DNA of 33,930 nucleotides from Magnetococcales bacterium. GTDB lineage: Bacteria; Pseudomonadota; Magnetococcia; Magnetococcales; UBA8363. The translations under genes were made by a program, and so were the position numbers. Shown here piece after piece: positions 24,044-31,770 of the stretch (its first letter is position 1; the number at the start of each line of letters is the position of its first letter). Under the pieces are notes generated by a model, which saw only the letters and a list, made by a program, of their open reading frames with translations, made no database searches and was not told the DNA's origin. The stretch covers positions 1 to 33,930 of the forward strand of contig JADGCQ010000036.1 of the NCBI GenBank assembly GCA_015228925.1. The letters run 5' to 3'.

Positions 24044-24714
24044 GGAGTGGGGTTGGCTTTGCGTGCTTCGCGCAGCCGCTCCTCCCGACGATTGATAATC
24101 TCTTGCATCTCCGAGGAGTATCCTTGGGATGAAGTTCTTCTTGGATTGATGGCGGTCTGGGGGTCATCCAGGGGTGGGTCGGGAAAAGGGACCGCAGCGG
24201 TTCCTGGGGAGGGGATCGGTTTGGGATACGATGCGTTGGGAGAGGCGGATTCGTTCACGGTGATTGTTTTGGTCTTGGCGGTGGCGAGGGCTTCTAGTTC
24301 GGCGATGCGTTCGTCGGAAAGTCCAAAACGTCTTCCCATTTCACGAATGCTTTTAAGATCGGGGGCGTTCTCCTGATCGAGAGACATTCCGGCATCGGCG
24401 GCACGTTTTTGGAGTAATTGGGCCTGTTCCTTAAGATGATCCCGGTCTAGCTTTTGCAATTTTTCCGTGGGAATCTCCTGGCGCAGAATATCCGATGGGA
24501 CCGGCTCATGCAGGAATAGATCTTCACTCAAGGAAACGGCTTCGAGACTGGAGCTGAAGATCCTCGTGATGGTCCCAAGCATCCCTTCCTGATCGGAACC
24601 CTCGGTCAGTTCCGCCGATTTTTTCTGGTCCCAGGTTTTATCGGAGTTGTTGGAACAACCAGCCAGTGCAACCAGTAGCAAGCTTGCGAGAATGGATATC
24701 ATGGGGGGGTGCAT
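24040..24714 (-). CDS. Uncharacterised lipoprotein encoded inside the biotin operon
   Basis: This 224-residue protein starts MHPPMISILASLLLVALAGC: a short hydrophobic signal with a textbook lipobox (LAGC), lipidated at C20. The mature part is hydrophilic, with a predicted helical stretch at about 78-145 (KLQKLDRDHLKEQAQLLQKR and FGLSDERIAELEALATA). A proline-rich linker (about 160-192) and a short charged helix at the end (SSEMQEIINRREERLREARK) follow. I recognise no family. AGGAG six bases before ATG 24714 supports strong translation. Its stop overlaps the bioD ATG by 4 bases, and bioB ends 80 bases upstream, so it is truly inside the operon. A role in biotin uptake, salvage or envelope function cannot be decided from sequence. 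Confidence 0.85.
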   Translation of the reverse strand: MHPPMISILASLLLVALAGCSNNSDKTWDQKKSAELTEGSDQEGMLGTITRIFSSSLEAVSLSEDLFLHEPVPSDILRQEIPTEKLQKLDRDHLKEQAQLLQKRAADAGMSLDQENAPDLKSIREMGRRFGLSDERIAELEALATAKTKTITVNESASPNASYPKPIPSPGTAAVPFPDPPLDDPQTAINPRRTSSQGYSSEMQEIINRREERLREARKANPTP

Positions 24715-24794
24715 GATGATCTCCTGGAATGGTTGCTTCGGTTTTGCCGGGGATGGGCTTTCAACCGAAGCGGGTGTGGTGGATGCTTGGCTTT

Positions 24795-25811
24795 CTAATC
24801 GGACGCTTCTACCTTTTCCACGAAGAATCCTGCATCTTCGATCATTTGTTTGGTTTTTTCAATACCGTGACCACCAACATTGAGATACCCTTCGCTGAAT
24901 AATGAGTTGGCGGGGAAGAGGGCCAATGATTCCAGGGTGCGCAGGTTGGCTTCCCGTCCCCCAGCGGCACGAATTTCGGCGTCGGGGTTGATGAAACGGA
25001 ACAACGCCAGGGCACGGAGGCATTTTTGCGGCGTCAAGTCTTGCCGGGCACCCAGTTTGGATCCTTCGACGTGGACATAAAAATTGACGGGAATGGACCG
25101 GGCATTGAGTTGTCGCAGTTTCATGGCCACCGTCACGATTTCCTCGTCGCTTTCCCCCATGCCGATGATGATGCCACTACAGATTTCCAACCCTTCGGTG
25201 CGGGCGGCTTCGAGGGTTTTGACCCGTTCGGCATAGGAATGGGTGGTGCAGATGCTCCCATAATGAGACTCGGCGGTGTTCAGGTTATGGTTATAACGGT
25301 CCAAACCCGCTTCTTTGAGTTTTCTGGCGGTGTCGCGGTCGAGAAATCCGGCGGACAGACAGACTTCCACGGGCCAGGATTGTTTGATTTTTTGCACCAG
25401 ACCCGCCATGTGTTCCACCCGTGCGGCGGGGGGCTGTCGTCCTGAGAGGACGATGCAATAGCGGTAGGCCCCACTTTTAAAGGATTCTTCGGCCCCTTGG
25501 AGGATCTCTTCGTCCGATTTTAAGGTGTATTTTTCGATGGGGGCCTTGCTGTTGGCCGCCTGGGCGCAATAATTACAATCTTCGGGGCAATAACCATTTT
25601 GCACATTATTCAGAATGTGGATTCTGACCCCCAGGCCAAAGTGATGTTGCCGTATTTTGAAGGCCCCTTGGAGCAGGGGCAACAACTCCAGGGCGGGATC
25701 GTTGAGGATCCGTAGGGCGTTTTCGGGGGAGGGGAGCTTCCCTTGAAGTGCGTCTTGGGTTAGGTGATGAATGAAATGTCCGTTGGTCATGGGATTGGGG
25801 TTCACGTTCAC
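24795..25811 (-). CDS. bioB: Biotin synthase (radical SAM)
   Basis: BioB inserts sulfur into dethiobiotin. The radical-SAM CxxxCxxC motif binding the [4Fe-4S] cluster is C75, C79 and C82 (GYCPEDCNYCAQ). Other BioB signatures are YRYCIVLSGRQ, VCLSAGFLDRDTARKLKEAGLDRYNHNLNTAES, GIIIGMGESDEEIV, and the AAGGREANLR and NSLFSEGYLNVGG segments around the [2Fe-2S] cluster region. The protein has 338 residues. The GTG at 25811 overlaps the bioC stop as GTGA; an ATG at 25790 (MTNGHFIHHL) is an alternative. Confidence 0.97.
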   Translation of the reverse strand: MNVNPNPMTNGHFIHHLTQDALQGKLPSPENALRILNDPALELLPLLQGAFKIRQHHFGLGVRIHILNNVQNGYCPEDCNYCAQAANSKAPIEKYTLKSDEEILQGAEESFKSGAYRYCIVLSGRQPPAARVEHMAGLVQKIKQSWPVEVCLSAGFLDRDTARKLKEAGLDRYNHNLNTAESHYGSICTTHSYAERVKTLEAARTEGLEICSGIIIGMGESDEEIVTVAMKLRQLNARSIPVNFYVHVEGSKLGARQDLTPQKCLRALALFRFINPDAEIRAAGGREANLRTLESLALFPANSLFSEGYLNVGGHGIEKTKQMIEDAGFFVEKVEASD

Positions 25812-26599
25812 GGTTTCCCAGTTTTTCTATGGTTGATAAAGGTTCCGAAGAACACATGGTGCGTTACGGTCAAAGGGGTGGGGATCCCTCCAGGGGGCAC
25901 CAGCAATCGGCGCAGTTTTCCGGCGGGTGCGGGTTGATGGTTGGGTGCGGGGGTTTCGGCACCGATGGCTTTGAGTCGTTTGAGGAAATCCAGGGTGGAT
26001 GGGTAGGTCTCCGGGATATGCTCCTCGGACAGCTCCAAAGACATCTTTTGTTTGGTCGCCAAGTCAAACCAAAAATCGGCACCGGGATAATGATGCAGAC
26101 CGCAGGGGATCTGATGATTTTCGCATAGGCTGCGCCATTCCTGGAAGGTATCGGGTCCAAGGGTGGCGAACAGGAGCCGTCCCGAGGGGGCCAAGAGGTT
26201 TAAAAGGTTGGCGACGCTTGCGGCGGGGTGATGAAACCATTGAAAAACCATGGAGGCGGCGATCAGATCGAAGGCGGTGTTGAGGCAGGGGGCCTCGGCG
26301 TCCATGACGGCGAATTTGAGGGTATTCTGGGGGTAGGATTGCAGATTGGCCTGGGTGCGCAGGACCATGGCGGGGGCGATATCGGAAAGGAGCAGGTGTG
26401 TGTGTGGCAGTCGCTCCAGCCACAAGCGACTCAAGAAGCCGGTGCCGCACCCCAGTTCCAGGCCGTAAAGTTTTTCTTTTGGGGGAACTTGGGCCAATCC
26501 CAGGGCCAGTTTTTCGGCGATTTGGGCTTGAATCATCGCCTGTTGGTCGTAGGCATGGGCGCGGTTGAAGGCGGTCCGTATGGGGCTTGGGCCGTTCAT
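25808..26599 (-). CDS. bioC: Malonyl-ACP O-methyltransferase
   Basis: BioC methylates the free carboxyl of malonyl-ACP with S-adenosylmethionine, disguising it so that fatty-acid synthesis can build the pimelate chain of biotin. The N-terminal FNRAHAYDQQAMIQ is typical of BioC. The SAM-binding motif LELGCGTGFLSRLWL is at 48-62, followed by LLSDIAPAMV and FDLIAASMVFQWF. At 263 residues it is full length. It overlaps bioH upstream and bioB downstream by four bases each. Identity rests on both motifs and operon context. Confidence 0.95.
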   Translation of the reverse strand: MNGPSPIRTAFNRAHAYDQQAMIQAQIAEKLALGLAQVPPKEKLYGLELGCGTGFLSRLWLERLPHTHLLLSDIAPAMVLRTQANLQSYPQNTLKFAVMDAEAPCLNTAFDLIAASMVFQWFHHPAASVANLLNLLAPSGRLLFATLGPDTFQEWRSLCENHQIPCGLHHYPGADFWFDLATKQKMSLELSEEHIPETYPSTLDFLKRLKAIGAETPAPNHQPAPAGKLRRLLVPPGGIPTPLTVTHHVFFGTFINHRKTGKP

Positions 26600-27291
26600 G
26601 AAAAATGCTGGTCCAGGAATGTGGAGACGATGGCGGCGTAGGGTTCGGGTTGGGTGATGAGTGGCATGAAATGTCCCCCTTGATCAAACCAGTGCAGCCC
26701 GCCCGCCGACACCGGGGGGAGGTGGCCAAAACAATCCAGGGTCATGGATTTGGGGACGATGCCATCGTCACGCTGGGCCAGGGCCAGCCAGGGGCGGGTC
26801 CAATGATGGAGTGTCTGGCGTTCATCCCAGGTGGCCAGCCAGTTCAACCCTTGAGCCAGGGCGGCTTCATCCCCTTGGGCGCGGAGTCCGGCCAAGGGGC
26901 GGTTGACCCCTCCCAGGGCCATGAATTGATCCAATACTTGGTTGGAGTCGTGGGACAGTTCTCCGGCCATTTTATGGAGTATGCGTCTGTCCACCCCATG
27001 GGGGAAATCGGAGCCACGGACAAAGCGGGAAAATCCCATGAAGGAGATGAGACCCAGACAATGGGATGGCCAGGGTGGTTGCCCCAGTTGCCGGAGGATC
27101 CAGAGGAATCCGGTGGAGTGTCCGATGGCAACCCAGGGTTGATCCTTGGGGATCTCCAGGCGGGGGGGGCCGAAAAAGCCCAGATCCAGGGTGTGTGTTG
27201 GCCAATCTCCCAGGGCGCGGATCAACGGTCGCCAGAAACCGGGGCCAAAGCCCCAGCCATGGACAAAGAGCAATGTGGGACGCATGGTCAT
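26596..27291 (-). CDS. bioH: Pimeloyl-ACP methyl ester carboxylesterase (BioH-type alpha/beta hydrolase)
   Basis: BioH removes the methyl ester from pimeloyl-ACP, ending the BioC-started chain-elongation detour. From ATG 27291 the protein has 231 residues. The oxyanion region LLFVHGWGFGPGFW is near 7-20, and the nucleophile is S59 in GHSTG. An acid at D175/D176 (QRDDGIVP) and H207 (GGHF) complete a plausible triad. The open frame extends to 27678, but that part is an antisense-style shadow of bioF with a low-quality composition. ATG 27291 overlaps the bioF stop as ATGA, so this is the true start. BioH sequence is variable, so the name also leans on context. Confidence 0.92.
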   Translation of the reverse strand: MTMRPTLLFVHGWGFGPGFWRPLIRALGDWPTHTLDLGFFGPPRLEIPKDQPWVAIGHSTGFLWILRQLGQPPWPSHCLGLISFMGFSRFVRGSDFPHGVDRRILHKMAGELSHDSNQVLDQFMALGGVNRPLAGLRAQGDEAALAQGLNWLATWDERQTLHHWTRPWLALAQRDDGIVPKSMTLDCFGHLPPVSAGGLHWFDQGGHFMPLITQPEPYAAIVSTFLDQHFS

Positions 27292-28469
27292 GGGTGGCAC
27301 CCGTGCCAGAGGGTGATGGCCGTTTTCAGCCGTTCCAAGGCGGTGTCGTCGTGCGCGGCGGTGAGAGAAAAACGGACGCGGCTCGATCCGGCGGGGACGG
27401 TGGGTGGGCGGACCGCTATCGCCATGATGTCGGCCTGGGATTCCAGATCGTGCGCCATGGCGAGGGTGCGGGTTTCCGAACCGAGGATGACGGGGATGAT
27501 GTGGGTGGAAGAATGCCCGTAATTGAGACCCAGGGATTCGAGATGTTGGCGCAACTCGTGGCCTTTTTTTAACAATCGTTGCCGTTGGGGTTCTAAGGTT
27601 GGCAGCAGTTCCAACGCCGCATCCATGGCACCCAGAACGCCGGGGGGGAGGGCGGTGGAATAGATGAATCCTGCACAATGGTTGATCAGGAATTGGCGCA
27701 GGGGTTGGGGACAGACGGCATAGGCACCGAACCCACCGAGGGCTTTGCTGAAGGTTCCCATGACCAGATCGGCTTCACCGGGAAAATCGGCGGCCAGGCC
27801 AAAGCCATCTTTGCCCAGAACCCCCACGGCATGGGCTTCATCAAGATAGAGGAAGGCATGATAGCGACGTTTGAGCGCAAGCAAGCCCGCGACATCGGCG
27901 CGGTCGCCATCCATGCTGAACACCGTTTCCGACAGGATGAATTTGGGGTTGGGAGCGTTGATGTGTTGTTTCAACAGCTCTTCCAGGTGATTCAGGTCAT
28001 TGTGTCGATAACGGATTTGGCGGATTCCGGTGGTTCGGATCCCCTGGTGCATGGAGGCGTGGTTAAGGCGGTCGGAGAAAACGAGGGGGGATTGTTTGAG
28101 GATGGATGGATCCAGCAAAGAGGCGAGAAGACTGGAATTGGCCTGAAAACCGGAATTGAACACCAAGGCCGATTCATACCCTTTGCCGCTGGCCAGTCTG
28201 GCTTCGACCTGCTGGAAAAGTTCCATGGTGCCGCAGACCAGACGTGATGCGGTGGATCCGGTTCCCCATTGGGTTGTCCATTCGTTGGCACGGGCGATCA
28301 GGGCGGGGTGGTCGGCCAGTCCCATGGTGTTATTGGAGGAAAAATTGAGGAGACTGCGACCGTCGCGGGTGGTTTGCCCCCCATGGCTGGGGCCAACGGG
28401 ACGCAAGGTGCGCAGGCAATGGGCTTGGCGGCGATCCTCAAGGAAGCGTTCGTAGGCGGCGTAAGGCAT
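27288..28469 (-). CDS. bioF: 8-amino-7-oxononanoate synthase
   Basis: BioF is the PLP enzyme that condenses pimeloyl-ACP (or -CoA) with L-alanine to make 7-keto-8-aminopelargonate. The 393-residue protein shows LNFSSNNTMGLADHP, GSTASRLVCGTM, ALVFNSGFQAN, LYLDEAHAVGVLG with D210, and the PLP lysine K242 in MGTFSKALGGFGAY. These are the alpha-oxoamine synthase signatures, and the operon settles BioF over relatives such as Kbl or HemA. It is the first gene of the operon, 20 bases downstream of the BirA-like operator. Confidence 0.97.
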   Translation of the reverse strand: MPYAAYERFLEDRRQAHCLRTLRPVGPSHGGQTTRDGRSLLNFSSNNTMGLADHPALIARANEWTTQWGTGSTASRLVCGTMELFQQVEARLASGKGYESALVFNSGFQANSSLLASLLDPSILKQSPLVFSDRLNHASMHQGIRTTGIRQIRYRHNDLNHLEELLKQHINAPNPKFILSETVFSMDGDRADVAGLLALKRRYHAFLYLDEAHAVGVLGKDGFGLAADFPGEADLVMGTFSKALGGFGAYAVCPQPLRQFLINHCAGFIYSTALPPGVLGAMDAALELLPTLEPQRQRLLKKGHELRQHLESLGLNYGHSSTHIIPVILGSETRTLAMAHDLESQADIMAIAVRPPTVPAGSSRVRFSLTAAHDDTALERLKTAITLWHGCHP

Positions 28470-28488
28470 GGATGTGGCGTGTGGACGT

Positions 28489-28526
28489 TATGGTAAACCA
28501 ACATGAGAGACAACAAGTTTACCATA
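28489..28526. promoter_or_regulatory. BirA-type biotin operator upstream of bioF
   Basis: TATGGTAAAC (28489-28498) and GTTTACCATA (28517-28526) form a perfect 10+10 inverted repeat. Read as the BirA consensus TTGTAAACC-N16-GGTTTACAA, the site is TGGTAAACC-N16-AGTTTACCA, with one and two mismatches in its half-sites and the same 16-base spacer as the E. coli bio operator. It abuts the predicted -10 box, so bound BirA-biotinyl-AMP would block initiation. The consensus is established knowledge; binding here is inferred. Confidence 0.88.
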
Positions 28527-28554
28527 CTATCGGTCTCTCTTCGGGCAGCGTCAA
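28526..28554 (-). promoter_or_regulatory. Predicted promoter of the biotin operon
   Basis: On the minus strand TTGACG (28549-28554) and GATAGT (28526-28531) are separated by 17 bases. The -35 box matches five of six consensus positions and the -10 box four of six. Transcription would start inside the BirA-like operator. Confidence 0.65.
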
Positions 28555-28583
28555 TGAAAAATATTGGAAAGAAGGATAACATC

Positions 28584-29306
28584 TTATGAAAAAATGGTTT
28601 TCCACTCTTGCCGGACATAGCCTTCCATGGGATGAAAGCGGGATTTATAGGTCATTTTGCGGCAATTTTTGATCCAATAGCCCAGGTAAAGCCAGGAAAG
28701 TTTTCGGGCGATGGTGTGTTGTACCTGCCAGAGGACGGCGAGAGAACCGAGGCTACGTTGGCGGGCTTCGGGATCGAAGAAGGTATAGACCGCCGACAGG
28801 GCATTGGGGAGAACATCGACGACCGCCACGGCGAGCAGACGGCGATCTTGGCGAAATTCGACGAATTGGGTATGACCCCAGTTGCAGAGGAGAAAATCGG
28901 AGAAATCTTTGGGTTCGGGGGTATCCATGGGACCGTCGGCATGTCGGGCTTCCAGGTAGCGACAATAGAGTTCAAAGCGTTCATCGTTGTAGAAGGCGGG
29001 CCGGCATGAAACGATGAGATCGGTATTTTTTTCCAATACCCGCCTGAGGCTCCGTTGCAGGGTGAACCGTTTGACGGGGATGCGAACCGGGACGCACTCG
29101 ATACAATGGGCGCAGTAGGGGCGGTAGACATGTGAACCACTGCGACGGAACCCTTTTTCCAGCAGCCATCCGTATTGCAGGGGGTCCATGGGCCAAGTGG
29201 GGTCCACGAAGAGGGAAGCGGAATTTTGTGCTGGGAGATACCCGCAGGGGTGGATGGGGCTGAGAAGGAGCGGTAGGGGATCACCGGGATGGGCATAATG
29301 GTTCAC
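28584..29306 (-). CDS. bpt: Aspartate/glutamate leucyltransferase (leucyl-tRNA-protein transferase)
   Basis: Bpt transfers leucine from Leu-tRNA to proteins with N-terminal Asp or Glu, tagging them for ClpS/ClpAP degradation (the N-end rule). The 240-residue protein has the N-terminal CGYLPAQNSASLFVDP, the cysteine motif YRPYCAHCIECVPVRIPV, and the C-terminal GNAT-like part LSAVYTFFDPE, YLGYWIKNCRKMTYKSRFHPME. It matches the bacterial ATE1/Bpt family in length and motif order. ATG at 29306 is the start. It lies upstream of the biotin operon on the same strand but is separated from it by the operator-promoter region. Confidence 0.95.
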   Translation of the reverse strand: MNHYAHPGDPLPLLLSPIHPCGYLPAQNSASLFVDPTWPMDPLQYGWLLEKGFRRSGSHVYRPYCAHCIECVPVRIPVKRFTLQRSLRRVLEKNTDLIVSCRPAFYNDERFELYCRYLEARHADGPMDTPEPKDFSDFLLCNWGHTQFVEFRQDRRLLAVAVVDVLPNALSAVYTFFDPEARQRSLGSLAVLWQVQHTIARKLSWLYLGYWIKNCRKMTYKSRFHPMEGYVRQEWKTIFS

Positions 29307-29350
29307 GAGCGTCTTCCAAATTTCTTTTCCAGATCATTTCCCCGGAGAAA

Positions 29351-29579
29351 TCAGCGTCCACCGTTGCCGTACATGGTTTCTCGACTCAAATCAATGCTGT
29401 CGTTCCATGTCTCGACGTGAATGGGTTTTAGCCATTCCAAAACGGAGGGGTATTTCCTTGGGGTGGTAGGCCGACGACGTAACGTAGTCTCCAGGTAGCC
29501 AATGAAATTCAATACTTCCGCCGCTTTGTTTTCTGGCAATTGCCGAACGCGCTGATAGATATCCTCGATGCATGGCCAT
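29351..29579 (-). pseudogene. Frameshifted orphan antitoxin (DUF2281/VapB-like)
   Basis: The frame 29351-29539 reads [17 protein letters not shown] and, at its end, IDLSRETMYGNGGR. These are the usual beginning and end of small antitoxins with a DUF2281-like body (LP-x-x-x-x-AEVLxFxxYL, and SREDMYGDxGR). In the same frame the DNA upstream reads EDIYQRVRQ, the expected start of the helix, but contains no ATG, GTG or TTG before a stop. The only good start, ATG 29579 with AAGAGG ten bases upstream, is one base out of frame. Removing one base near 29569 would give [23 protein letters not shown]. This suggests a single-base frameshift. The usual PIN-domain toxin partner is absent. A TTG at 29539 could still allow a shortened product. 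Confidence 0.6.
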
Positions 29580-29737
29580 TGCTTTGTATCCTCTTAATTT
29601 CGTGTGGTGTGCGTTGCTTATGTTCATTTGGTTATCGCAGAGTACCACCCAGATTTGTTTCCAACCTTGCATTTTGTGGCCAAAGGACGCACCATCAGGG
29701 CCATTATAACGGTTTGTACTGCAAGAAGGGATGCTTT

Positions 29738-30265
29738 ATGTTTGAAGGTACGACCATTTTATCGGTTCGCCGGGGACAATCGGTGGTCATGGGGGGGGAT
29801 GGCCAGGTTACTTTGGGTAATCTGGTGGTCAAGGCCAATGCGCGCAAGGTTCGGACCATGCATGATGGGCTGGTCCTTGCGGGGTTTGCCGGGGCTACGG
29901 CGGACGCCTTTACATTGTTTGAACGGTTTGAAGCCAAGTTGAGCAAGCATGGGGGGAATCTGACCCGTTCGGCGGTGGAGTTGGCCAAAGATTGGCGGAC
30001 GGACCGTATGCTCAGGCGTCTGGAGGCGATGCTGGTGGTGGTGGACCGGACGACCAGTCTGCTGCTGTCGGGTACGGGCGATGTCCTGGAACCGGAAAAT
30101 GGTCTCATCGCCATTGGCAGTGGCGGCCCCTATGCCCAGTCGGCGGCGCGCGCCCTGTTGTGTCATACGGAACTGACGGCGCGGCAGATTGCCGAGGAGT
30201 CTTTAAAAATTGCTGCCGATCTGTGTATCTACACCAACCATAACCTTGTGATTGAAGAGTTGTAA
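29738..30265 (+). CDS. hslV: ATP-dependent protease proteolytic subunit HslV
   Basis: HslV forms the double-hexamer threonine protease core of the HslUV (ClpQY) complex. From ATG 29738 it has 175 residues, matching the family. The start [13 protein letters not shown] is cut to expose the catalytic threonine before [25 protein letters not shown]-like [11 protein letters not shown] and [17 protein letters not shown] are conserved, and [14 protein letters not shown] closes the family signature. An AGAAGGG ribosome site is about 8 bases before the start. The open frame continues upstream to 29540 without homology. hslU begins directly after the stop. Confidence 0.97.
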   Translation: MFEGTTILSVRRGQSVVMGGDGQVTLGNLVVKANARKVRTMHDGLVLAGFAGATADAFTLFERFEAKLSKHGGNLTRSAVELAKDWRTDRMLRRLEAMLVVVDRTTSLLLSGTGDVLEPENGLIAIGSGGPYAQSAARALLCHTELTARQIAEESLKIAADLCIYTNHNLVIEEL

Positions 30266-31657
30266 ATGCCCGAATTCACCCCCCGCGAAACGGTCTCTGA
30301 ACTTAACCGCTATATTATTGGCCAGGATGCAGCCAAGCGGGCTGTCGCCATCGCTTTGCGCAACCGTTGGCGTCGTCAACAACTCGACCCGGTGATGCGC
30401 GAGGAGGTCTATCCCAAGAATATTCTTATGATCGGTCCCACCGGTGTCGGTAAAACGGAGATTGCCCGGCGTTTGGCTAAGCTGTCCGATGCCCCCTTCA
30501 TCAAGGTGGAGGCGACCAAATTTACCGAGGTTGGGTATGTGGGACGCGATGTGGAATCTATCATCCGCGATTTGGTGGATATGGCGGTCAAGATGGTGAC
30601 CGAAAATCAAAAGTCTGAAATGCGTCGGAAGGCGGAGGATTTAGCCGAGGAGAAAATTTTGGATATTTTGCTTCCGGCACCGCAATCCCAGAGTGGCCAG
30701 GCCAATCCGTTGGGGGCGTTGTTGGGCAGTGAAACCGAGGAGTCATCCTCTCGGAAAGCCAGCCCGGAAGATTCCCAGACGCGGCAAAAGTTCAGAAAGA
30801 TGTTGCGCGAAGGGCGTTTGGATGATCGTGAAATCAGTGTGGAAATCAAGGAGGCCCGCAACGGTCCCACCTTGGAGGTGTTTACCCCGCAGGGGGGGAT
30901 GGAAGGGATCAATATTCAGGAAATGTTGGGTGGATTGCTGGGGGGGGGACGGTCGCGCAGCCGCAAGATGACGGTCAAAGAGGCTCAGGTGTTGCTGACC
31001 GATGATGAGGCGTCCAAACTGGTGGATCGGGATCGATGCCGTCGGGAGGCCCTGGAACGGGTGGAACAATCGGGCATCGTTTTTTTGGATGAGTTGGACA
31101 AGGTGTGCAGCCGTAGCGGTGAGATGCGGGGTGGTGATGTCTCCCGCGAAGGGGTCCAGCGCGACTTGCTGCCGTTGGTGGAAGGGACGACGGTTTCCAC
31201 AAAACATGGCATGGTCAAGACCGATCATATTCTGTTCATCGCTTCGGGGGCCTTTCAATTATCAAAACCTTCCGATCTGCTCCCTGAGCTGCAAGGTCGT
31301 CTTCCAATACGGGTGGAACTGAGTAGCCTGGGGGTGGAAGAGTTTATCCGTATCCTGACCGAACCGGAAAATGCCCTGACCCGGCAATATATCGCCTTGT
31401 TGGCGACCGAAGGGGTGACCCTGGATTTTTCCGAGGATGCCATTCGCGCCATCGCTGAGATCGCTGCCCATGTGAACGAAACCACCGAAAATATTGGTGC
31501 CAGACGTTTGCATACGGTTTTGGAAAAACTTCTCGATGACCTCTCTTTTACCTCCCCAGATCGCGGGGGTGAAAGTGTCGTGATCAGCGGTGACGATGTG
31601 CGTAAACAACTTAAAGAATTGTCTGAAAATGAAGATCTAAGCCGGTTTATTTTGTAG
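30266..31657 (+). CDS. hslU: ATP-dependent protease ATPase subunit HslU
   Basis: HslU is the AAA+ unfoldase that feeds substrates into HslV. The 463-residue protein starts immediately after the hslV stop. Walker A GPTGVGKT is at 57-64, the pore loop GYVGRD at about 93-98, Walker B FLDELDK near 272, and the sensor-2 region [21 protein letters not shown] near 410-430. The I-domain inserted between Walker A and B is present. The protein ends LSRFIL, the C-terminal peptide that docks into HslV. hslV-hslU form a two-gene operon. Confidence 0.98.
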   Translation: MPEFTPRETVSELNRYIIGQDAAKRAVAIALRNRWRRQQLDPVMREEVYPKNILMIGPTGVGKTEIARRLAKLSDAPFIKVEATKFTEVGYVGRDVESIIRDLVDMAVKMVTENQKSEMRRKAEDLAEEKILDILLPAPQSQSGQANPLGALLGSETEESSSRKASPEDSQTRQKFRKMLREGRLDDREISVEIKEARNGPTLEVFTPQGGMEGINIQEMLGGLLGGGRSRSRKMTVKEAQVLLTDDEASKLVDRDRCRREALERVEQSGIVFLDELDKVCSRSGEMRGGDVSREGVQRDLLPLVEGTTVSTKHGMVKTDHILFIASGAFQLSKPSDLLPELQGRLPIRVELSSLGVEEFIRILTEPENALTRQYIALLATEGVTLDFSEDAIRAIAEIAAHVNETTENIGARRLHTVLEKLLDDLSFTSPDRGGESVVISGDDVRKQLKELSENEDLSRFIL

Positions 31658-31770
31658 ATTTTGCGTCAACTTTTGTGTAGTCTCTGCCGAGTTCTTTATG
31701 GATTTGGTGAGGGGTTCCTTGATTCTTATTGGATTATCCGCGCTACGACGGTTGCTTGGGAGGGGTGTCG

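Noticed and set aside
27292-27678. N-terminal extension of the bioH frame
   Set aside because: It lies over bioF and is proline- and arginine-rich without homology; the ATG at 27291 overlapping the bioF stop is a much better start.
29580-29737. Sigma32-type heat-shock promoter upstream of hslV
   Set aside because: No CTTGAA-N13-CCCCAT match; a lone TATAAC at 29705 lacks a -35 box at a suitable distance.
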